Shown here: piece after piece, positions 7,378 to 13,222 of the stretch
Position numbering within the stretch: the first letter of the stretch is position 1
Layout: every line of letters starts with the position of its first letter
From: an uncultured Prevotella sp.
GTDB taxonomy: Bacteria > Bacteroidota > Bacteroidia > Bacteroidales > Bacteroidaceae
Length of the DNA: 13,222 nt
Direction: 5' to 3'
Assembly: GCA_900318855.1 (NCBI GenBank)
Contig: ONMG01000300.1
Coordinates: 1 to 13,222, forward strand
Position numbers and translations under genes: made by a program
The notes under the pieces: generated by a model
What the model was told of the DNA's origin: nothing
The model's database searches: none
Seen by the model: the letters and a program-made list of their open reading frames with translations, nothing else

Positions 7378-7701
7378 GTACCCATTACCGAGGCCCTTGT
7401 AGGGTGCAAGGCAAAAAATTATGTTAAATACTGAAACATCTATTGCAAGCTTGATACATTTTTTATTAATTTGCACTCAGATAGCTTAATATATTACCAT
7501 ACTATTCCTGTCAGCCAGAGAACGCTTATGAAACAACACATGCATACCATCTCACACGCCACGGAGAGAAGCACAAAGCCTCCCCCGGACCAATAAGCAC
7601 CGCAGCAAGACATTGCACACCACAGCCCCCCCAAAAAAGACGATGCCTGCCAAACCCCGCAACATCAAGAAAAACTCACCTTAATCATTAAATCTTAATG
7701 T
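7378..7701 (+). other. Long susC leader / intergenic region
   Basis: Beyond the secDF terminator lie 324 bases without a convincing gene. The left part is AT-rich and holds a candidate promoter. The right part (about 7530-7680) is rich in C and A and poor in G and T, including a run of seven C then six A (7626-7638). A 22-codon frame at 7528-7596 has no recognisable content. No riboswitch, inverted-repeat-flanked promoter or antisense TAnnTTTG box was found. Confidence 0.6.
7443..7473 (+). promoter_or_regulatory. Candidate susCD promoter
   Basis: TTAATTTG (7466-7473) differs from the -7 consensus TAnnTTTG at one position and has a TTG (7443-7445) 20 bases upstream. If used, transcription would start near 7479 and leave an untranslated leader of about 220 bases. 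The imperfect -7 box fits a gene that needs an activator, but that is inference. No better promoter was seen before the ATG. Confidence 0.4.
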
Positions 7702-10700
7702 ATGGAACATGATAAAATTAGCCCAAAAGGCCTATTCAGAATGCCTTTAGTGAGCGTGGCATGTCTGCTGAGCATTGCCGGAGCCACGGCAGCTCCCATG
7801 AACAGCAGTCTGTCAGCCAAGTCCGAAGTTTCCACCATTGCCCAACAGCAAGCCACCGTAAGCGGGCGCGTCGTCGACGAAAAAGGCGAGCCGCTTATCG
7901 GAGTGAGCATTATGGAAGCAGGAACCGGCAATGGCACCGTGACGGATATCGACGGTGCTTTCCGCCTCACCTTGAAAAACCCAAAAGCAAAGTTGACCAT
8001 TTCCTATGTGGGCTATGCCACACAGACCGTACAGGCTTCCGACAAGATGCAGATAACGCTGCGCTCCGACAACACAGAGCTGCAGGAGGTCGTTGTTGTC
8101 GGTTACGGTACGCAGAAGAAAGCCAACCTCACCGGAGCCGTCGACCAGGTGACGAGCAAAGCCCTGGAGAACCGACCCGTGTCGAACCTCACCCAAGGTC
8201 TGCAAGGTGAGATTCCAAACCTTCAGATTTCCTTTGCCGACGGCAAGCCGACCCGAAGCTCATCCTACCAGGTGCGTGGCACCGGCTCCATCGGTCAGGG
8301 TGGCAATGCCCTTGTGCTCATCGACGGTGTCGAGGGCGACCCTGCCATGCTCAACCCCAGCGACGTCGCCTCAGTCACCGTACTGAAAGACGCCTCGGCA
8401 GCAGCCATCTACGGAGCCCGAGGCACCTACGGAGTAGTGCTCATCACCACGAAAGACCCCGACAAAGAGAAAGTGACCGTCAACTACAGCGGCAACTTCT
8501 TCATCAAGTCGCCTACGGTGGTTCCCGACGTGGTGACCGACGGTTACGACTACACCACCTACTTCCTCCAAGCCTACACTGGATGGACCGGTGGCAGCAA
8601 GCCCAGCAACTTCCACCACTCACTCAAGTACAGTGACCAGTGGTATGAGGAGCTTGCAAAGCACCGCACCGGCTCAGGACTCTCGGATGTAGAGGTCGAT
8701 CCCAAAACCGGCAAATATGTCTACTATGGCAACACCGACTGGTGGGACATGCTCTATAAGGACTCCTTCACCGGACAGGAGCAGAATCTAAGCATCCAGG
8801 GCGGTGGCAAGAAGGCCGACTTCCTGCTTTCAGGCCGCTTCTACTCTCAGAACGGTGTCTTCAACTTCGATCCCGACAAATATAAGATGTTCAACATCAG
8901 GGCTAAGGGCGGCCTCCAGGTGACCGACTGGCTGAAAGTGACCAACAACTTCGAGTTCAGCCAAATGGAGTACCACAACCCCATGTCGGTGGGCGAAGGC
9001 AATGTGTGGTACGCCATAGAGTCTGAAGGACAGGCCCCGAACGTGATGTTCAATCCCGACGGCACCCTCACACAAGCCGGTGCCACCATCCTCGGAAGCT
9101 TCTACTACGGCAACAACTACGAGGACTTCACCACGCGGGTGCTCCGCAACACCTCGTCATTCACCACATCCTTCTTCAAGAACCGCCTTCACATCAACGG
9201 CGACATCACCTTCCGCTATACGGATGAGAATATCGACGGGAAGCAGACTCCTGTGCCCTATTCCACCGCTCCTGGCACTACAAAATACATGGGTAGCTCC
9301 TTTAACAGCATCATGAAGTCCACGAGCAGCACAAAGTATCTGGCCACCAATATCTATGCACAATATGAGCAGACCTTTGCCAAGGTGCACGACGTGAAAG
9401 CCATGCTCGGCTGGAACTACGAGCAGTCCATCTACAACTACGACTTCGAGAAGCGCAACCAGCTCATCTACTCGGGAGCCAAGAACATCAACCTCACTAC
9501 CGGTAGCATCAACATCAACAGCAACTACAACAAGTGGCGCATCGCCGGTGGCTTCTATCGTGTGAACTACTCGTTTGCCGAGCGCTATCTGCTTGAGCTC
9601 AGCGGCCGCTACGACGGCTCCTCTAAGTTCCCCAACAACCAGCAGTGGAAATTCTTCCCATCGGGCTCGGCCGGTTGGCGCGTATCACAGGAGCCCTTCT
9701 GGCACATCTCGCCCAAGGCTATCTCCAATCTGAAGCTTCGCGCTTCCTATGGCTCTCTGGGTAATGGTAACATCTCGCCCTACCAATTCCAGGAGCTCTT
9801 CTCCATCTACCAGCAGAACCGCCTGCTCAGAGGGCAGAAGAACATCACCACCTCGTCGCCTAATCCCATCCCCGACGGCCTCACCTGGGAGACAGCCACC
9901 ACCACCAACTTCGGTGTTGATGCAGGCTTCCTCAACGACCGACTCACTCTGGTAGCCGACTACTACATAAGGAAGAATAAGGACATGTATGTACCGGGCA
10001 CCGAGCTTCCTGCCGTCTACGGTGCCACACCGCCTAAAGGCAACTATGCCGACATGACCACTCACGGTTGGGAAACCACCCTCACCTGGCACGACCAGTT
10101 CAATCTGGCCGAGAAGCCCTTCCACTATCAGGTGCGCGCCACACTGGCCGACGCCAAGACAAAGATTGACAAATATCCCAATAAGGACAAGTTCATCGGA
10201 GCAAGTTCTTATACACCCGACGTGCACAACTATTATGAGGGCATGACGCTGGGTGAGATATGGGGACTCGTTACCGACGGCTACCTCACAGATAAGGATG
10301 TCGACGGCAAGGGGCACATCATCAACGGTCCCGACCAAAGCGAGATCATGCCTAACAATGCCAACAAATGGGAAGCCGGCGACCTGAAGTTCAAGGACCT
10401 CGACGGCAACAATAAGATTTCGTGGGGCAACAGCAAGGTTGGCGATTCGGGCGACCGCAAGGTCATTGGCAACAAGCTGCCCCGCTACACCTTCAGCCTG
10501 GGCCTCAATGCCGACTGGAACGGCATCTTCTTCTCCGCCTTCTTCCAGGGAGTAGGCAAGCAGGACTGGTGGCCGGGCTCCGACAACGGTATGTTCTGGG
10601 GACCTTATTCCCGTCCTTATTCCAACTTCCCTAAAGAAATGATCGGCAACTGGTGGACCGAGGACAATCCAAATGCCTACTTCCCGCGCCTTCGTGGGTA

Positions 10701-11058
10701 CACTGCCCACCAGTGGAACCGTCAGTTACACCTCACCCAAACCAAGTATCTGCAGAACGTCGCTTACATCCGCTTGAAGAACATCCAGCTGGGCTACTCA
10801 CTGCCCAAAGCATGGATTTCAAAGATTGGACTTCAGGCCTGCCGTCTCTACGTCTCGGGTGAGAACCTGCTGACCATAACACCCTTCTACAAGCACATCA
10901 AGCAGTTCGATGTGGAGAGCATCAACGGCGACGACCTCGAGACGCTGAACCTCGTCAACAGCGGTCTCTACACTACGCCGATGCTCACTGACGGTGGTCG
11001 ATCCTACAATTATCCAATACTGAAGACCGTCACCTTCGGTATATCCTTAACCCTTTAG
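7702..11058 (+). CDS. SusC/RagA-family TonB-linked outer-membrane transporter
   Basis: A 1118-residue outer-membrane beta-barrel that imports oligosaccharides, peptides or similar nutrients across the outer membrane using TonB-ExbBD energy. A signal peptide covers about residues 1-31, with hydrophobic core 15-30 and a likely cut after ATAA. It is followed by a carboxypeptidase-regulatory-like domain (about 52-125, starting VSGRVVDEKGEPLIGVSI), a TonB-box region (LQEVVVVGYGTQKK, 127-140) and the plug. The plug contains VRGTGSIGQGG, LVLIDGVEG and the family-typical VTVLKDASAAAIYGARG (225-241). The remainder is the barrel, rich in aromatic and Asn/Ser residues. An ATG at 7698 is out of frame and stops after four codons, so 7702 is the first usable start. 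The susD partner begins 12 bases after the stop. The substrate cannot be assigned from sequence; no glycoside hydrolase or peptidase is adjacent. Confidence 0.95.
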   Translation: MEHDKISPKGLFRMPLVSVACLLSIAGATAAPMNSSLSAKSEVSTIAQQQATVSGRVVDEKGEPLIGVSIMEAGTGNGTVTDIDGAFRLTLKNPKAKLTISYVGYATQTVQASDKMQITLRSDNTELQEVVVVGYGTQKKANLTGAVDQVTSKALENRPVSNLTQGLQGEIPNLQISFADGKPTRSSSYQVRGTGSIGQGGNALVLIDGVEGDPAMLNPSDVASVTVLKDASAAAIYGARGTYGVVLITTKDPDKEKVTVNYSGNFFIKSPTVVPDVVTDGYDYTTYFLQAYTGWTGGSKPSNFHHSLKYSDQWYEELAKHRTGSGLSDVEVDPKTGKYVYYGNTDWWDMLYKDSFTGQEQNLSIQGGGKKADFLLSGRFYSQNGVFNFDPDKYKMFNIRAKGGLQVTDWLKVTNNFEFSQMEYHNPMSVGEGNVWYAIESEGQAPNVMFNPDGTLTQAGATILGSFYYGNNYEDFTTRVLRNTSSFTTSFFKNRLHINGDITFRYTDENIDGKQTPVPYSTAPGTTKYMGSSFNSIMKSTSSTKYLATNIYAQYEQTFAKVHDVKAMLGWNYEQSIYNYDFEKRNQLIYSGAKNINLTTGSININSNYNKWRIAGGFYRVNYSFAERYLLELSGRYDGSSKFPNNQQWKFFPSGSAGWRVSQEPFWHISPKAISNLKLRASYGSLGNGNISPYQFQELFSIYQQNRLLRGQKNITTSSPNPIPDGLTWETATTTNFGVDAGFLNDRLTLVADYYIRKNKDMYVPGTELPAVYGATPPKGNYADMTTHGWETTLTWHDQFNLAEKPFHYQVRATLADAKTKIDKYPNKDKFIGASSYTPDVHNYYEGMTLGEIWGLVTDGYLTDKDVDGKGHIINGPDQSEIMPNNANKWEAGDLKFKDLDGNNKISWGNSKVGDSGDRKVIGNKLPRYTFSLGLNADWNGIFFSAFFQGVGKQDWWPGSDNGMFWGPYSRPYSNFPKEMIGNWWTEDNPNAYFPRLRGYTAHQWNRQLHLTQTKYLQNVAYIRLKNIQLGYSLPKAWISKIGLQACRLYVSGENLLTITPFYKHIKQFDVESINGDDLETLNLVNSGLYTTPMLTDGGRSYNYPILKTVTFGISLTL

Positions 11059-11070
11059 ACTCAACAGAAT

Positions 11071-12858
11071 ATGAAAAAGATAATATGCTTCATCACCTTG
11101 GCCCTCAGCCTGGCTGCATGCAGCCTGGATGAAGACCCCAAGTCGCAAGTGGCCAAAGGCCCCGTGTTCTCCAGCGAGGAAGGCCTCGCCATGTATGCCA
11201 ACTCCTTCTACGGCACCTTCCTCGGTCCCTCCGCCCTCACCACGTGGGGCAGCGCCTGGGGAAACTTCTACTCCGTACACGAAGGCGTCAACACCTTTAT
11301 GACCGACAAGTTCAATGCCAGCATGCAGGGCAGCTGGGGCTGGGGCACACTGCGCAACATCAACTACTTCCTGATGAACAACACCAACGAAGCTGTGCCC
11401 GAGAGCGTGCGCAACAACTACAACGGTCTGGCCCGCTTCTTCCGCGCCTACTTCTACTTCAACATGATGAAGACCTACGGTGACCTGCCCTGGATTGACC
11501 GCACGCTGGATGTCAAGGATACCCTGCTCACGGCAGCACGGCAGCCTCGTACCTACATCGCCGACCGCATCTACGAAGACTTCGAGTATGCCGTCAACCA
11601 CATCAGCAGCACCTCAGATGCCACCTGCACCACCGTCACAAAGTATGTGGCAGCAGCTTTCGAAAGCCGCTTCTGTCTTTGGGAAGGCACCTACCGCAAG
11701 TACACTCCCTCGGCCGGCTTACAGTCGACGGCAGAGCTCTGGCTCAAGCGAGCCCAACAGGCCGCCGAGACCGTCATCAACAGTGGCCAGTTCGGGCTCT
11801 ATACCGATGAAGGACCGGCCAAGTCCTACCGTGCCCTCTTCATTGCCAAGGAGCCCAAGGCCAAGGAGGTGATGCTGGCCACCGTCTTCGACTCCAAGGA
11901 GGGCTTAGTGAACGCCGAGACTCGCAAGCTCAACACGACCACCCTCGGCGGTCCGCTCAGCCCGCTCAAGCAGGTGGTGAACCTCTATCTGAAACTCGAC
12001 GGCAAGCCCTTCACCGACGATCCGTCCTACAAGACCACGCCCTTCACCGAGGAATTCAAGAACCGTGATTACAGGGCCTCGCAAACCATCCGCACACCGG
12101 GCTTCACCCGCATCTCCAACGGTAAGGAAGTGCGCACGGCTCCCGACTACGCCTGTGGTTACGTGGGCTATCATGGCATGAAGTTCGCGCTCGACGACGT
12201 GACCTACGATGGTGTCGATGTGGGTGAGAACAACTTCATCATCATGCGCTATGCCGAGGTGTTGCTCAACTGGGCTGAGGCCAAGGCTGAGCTCGGCACG
12301 CTCACCGATGCCGACTGGGCCCGCTCCATAGGCGCACTCCGCGCCAGGGCCGGCATCACCGGCGGACTCACCAGCAAACCCACGAAGATAGACAAATATC
12401 TGCAGCAGACTTTCTTCCCCGACATCACCGACCCCGTGATTCTCGAAGTGCGCCGCGAGCGCATCCTGGAACTCATGTGGGAGGACGGCATGGACTATGC
12501 CGAGGTGCAGCGCTGGCACTGCGGTAAGCTCTATGAGCTGCCCGAGGAAGGCATCTACGTGCCCGAATTCAACAAGGCCCTTGACATGGATGGCGACGGC
12601 AATCCCGACGTGTGTTTCTACACCACCGACACTCCGCCCAGCACCATCGCGGGCGTCTACTACCGCAAGGTGCAGCTCACTCCCGATGCTGAAGGTCGCT
12701 ACTCTACACCCGTGGCCGTGGCCTCCGACGGTCACACGCTACTCTACAACATGAATGTCGACCCTGTGAAGTGGAAGGACCGCATGTACTTCTACCCCAT
12801 TGCCCAAGCCGACATCATCCTTAACCCCAACCTGAAGCAGAACCCCGGCTACGAATAG
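11071..12858 (+). CDS. SusD/RagB-family surface nutrient-binding lipoprotein
   Basis: A 595-residue lipoprotein that sits on the cell surface as the lid over its SusC barrel and captures the ligand. The signal peptide ends in a lipobox LAAC with the lipidated Cys17. It is followed by an acidic SLDEDP stretch resembling the Bacteroidetes surface-export signal. The N-terminal helical (TPR-like) domain shows ARFFRAYFYFNMMKTYGDLPW at about 121-141. The C-terminal RagB/SusD region shows RYAEVLLNWAEAKAELG (from about 393) and RRERILELMWEDG (from about 461). All are characteristic of the family and the length is normal to slightly long. It is the second and last gene of the susCD unit; a hairpin follows 33 bases after the stop. 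Ligand class is unknown. Confidence 0.95.
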   Translation: MKKIICFITLALSLAACSLDEDPKSQVAKGPVFSSEEGLAMYANSFYGTFLGPSALTTWGSAWGNFYSVHEGVNTFMTDKFNASMQGSWGWGTLRNINYFLMNNTNEAVPESVRNNYNGLARFFRAYFYFNMMKTYGDLPWIDRTLDVKDTLLTAARQPRTYIADRIYEDFEYAVNHISSTSDATCTTVTKYVAAAFESRFCLWEGTYRKYTPSAGLQSTAELWLKRAQQAAETVINSGQFGLYTDEGPAKSYRALFIAKEPKAKEVMLATVFDSKEGLVNAETRKLNTTTLGGPLSPLKQVVNLYLKLDGKPFTDDPSYKTTPFTEEFKNRDYRASQTIRTPGFTRISNGKEVRTAPDYACGYVGYHGMKFALDDVTYDGVDVGENNFIIMRYAEVLLNWAEAKAELGTLTDADWARSIGALRARAGITGGLTSKPTKIDKYLQQTFFPDITDPVILEVRRERILELMWEDGMDYAEVQRWHCGKLYELPEEGIYVPEFNKALDMDGDGNPDVCFYTTDTPPSTIAGVYYRKVQLTPDAEGRYSTPVAVASDGHTLLYNMNVDPVKWKDRMYFYPIAQADIILNPNLKQNPGYE

Positions 12859-12891
12859 CAGCCTGCTGAGGGTTCCGGCGCCCTGACAGAC

Positions 12892-12949
12892 AGCAGCCCA
12901 TCCCCCGACCGGCAATTGCCGATACCGAGGGATGGGCTGCTCTCGTTTA
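12892..12949 (+). terminator. Hairpin terminator between susD and miaB
   Basis: A perfect 13-bp stem is formed by AGCAGCCCATCCC (12892-12904) and its complement at 12929-12941. The 24-base loop contains its own perfect palindrome CGGCAATTGCCG (12910-12921). On the plus strand the stem is followed by a weak U-tract (CTCGTTTAG). On the minus strand no T-run follows, so it mainly serves susCD. As it lies between convergent genes it may also slow miaB transcripts. Confidence 0.65.
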
Positions 12950-12965
12950 GCGTATGCAAGAATCG

Positions 12966-13222
12966 TTATTTCACCTCCTCGCCGAAGAGCGTGGCCGAGG
13001 TGCTACCCGTGATGACCACATCCACGAAGTCGCCTATGTGATGGGTACCGCGGTCGATGACCACGGCCTTATTCTGCTCCGTGCGTCCCATGAGCTGATT
13101 GCGGCTGCGCTTACTGAACCCCTCTATGAGGATGCGGAAGCGATGACCCTCGTCGCGGCGATTGGCCTCGGCACTCATCTCGGTCTGGAGATGAATTAGC
13201 TCGTTGAGACGCTGTATCTTTA
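12966..13222 (-). CDS. miaB: tRNA-2-methylthio-N6-dimethylallyladenosine synthase MiaB, C-terminal end (runs in from the right edge)
   Basis: Only the last 84 residues are visible, read leftward in the frame starting at 13220 and ending with TAA at 12968-12966. They comprise the end of the radical-SAM domain region (KIQRLNELIHLQTEMSAEAN) and a TRAM domain with EGFSKRSRNQLMGRTEQNK and a closing SATLFGEEV. This arrangement is typical of MiaB, the iron-sulphur enzyme that methylthiolates i6A37 in tRNAs reading codons that begin with U. The catalytic Cys clusters are outside the window. The related enzymes RimO and MtaB are less likely because the SKRSxxQLxGRTExNK segment is MiaB-like. It is convergent with susD. 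Confidence 0.9.
   Translation of the reverse strand, partial: KIQRLNELIHLQTEMSAEANRRDEGHRFRILIEGFSKRSRNQLMGRTEQNKAVVIDRGTHHIGDFVDVVITGSTSATLFGEEVK

Noticed and set aside
7528..7596. 22-codon frame in the susC leader, a possible leader peptide
   Set aside because: No ribosome-binding or attenuator structure accompanies it, and its composition follows the C/A-rich leader.
7378..7701. Invertible promoter or antisense small RNA upstream of susC
   Set aside because: No flanking inverted repeats were found, and no minus-strand TAnnTTTG box occurs in the leader.
9685..10710. 341-codon open frame antisense to susC
   Set aside because: The length is striking but susC is intact and conserved on the plus strand. 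The frame is rich in Val, Gly and Glu, as expected for the complement of codons ending in C.
11905..12735. 276-codon open frame antisense to susD
   Set aside because: Same reason as for susC: antisense to conserved SusD family motifs, with no recognisable product.

Overview
The window looks like a chromosomal segment of a Bacteroidales bacterium, most likely a Prevotella-type member of the Prevotellaceae. Evidence for this is four clear or near-consensus Bacteroidetes promoters of the TTTG-N18/19-TAnnTTTG type, a SusC/SusD pair, a fused SecDF, the absence of obvious Shine-Dalgarno sequences, and protein sequences typical of the group. The genus is an inference from sequence style, not from a search.

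Left part (1-1993): the 5' half of metG (methionyl-tRNA synthetase) runs leftward off the window. Behind its promoter is a gene-free gap of about 770 bases. The gap carries two different degenerate tandem arrays, each with a 22-bp period (about 1109-1240 and 1313-1422), and then the terminator of an HU-type DNA-binding protein gene on the minus strand. This gap is the least explained part of the window.

Middle (1994-7377): an intergenic region with outward-facing promoters separates HU from a rightward operon of a rhomboid intramembrane protease and a membrane-anchored endonuclease/exonuclease/phosphatase-fold protein (6-base gap). A separate transcription unit follows, with its own consensus promoter and a strong terminator. 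It encodes a 999-residue SecD-SecF fusion, the proton-motive-force-driven accessory of the Sec translocon.

Right part (7378-13222): a leader of more than 300 bases precedes a susC-susD pair (TonB-dependent outer-membrane transporter plus surface lipoprotein). No hydrolase, sensor or regulator gene lies beside the pair. It ends in a hairpin that also separates it from the convergent 3' end of miaB (tRNA methylthiotransferase), which enters from the right edge.

Functionally this is mostly conserved housekeeping and envelope genes plus one apparently orphan nutrient-uptake locus. No CRISPR array, insertion sequence, integrase, defence system, tRNA or rRNA was recognised. The longest minus-strand open frames over metG, rhomboid, susC and susD are codon-bias shadows.
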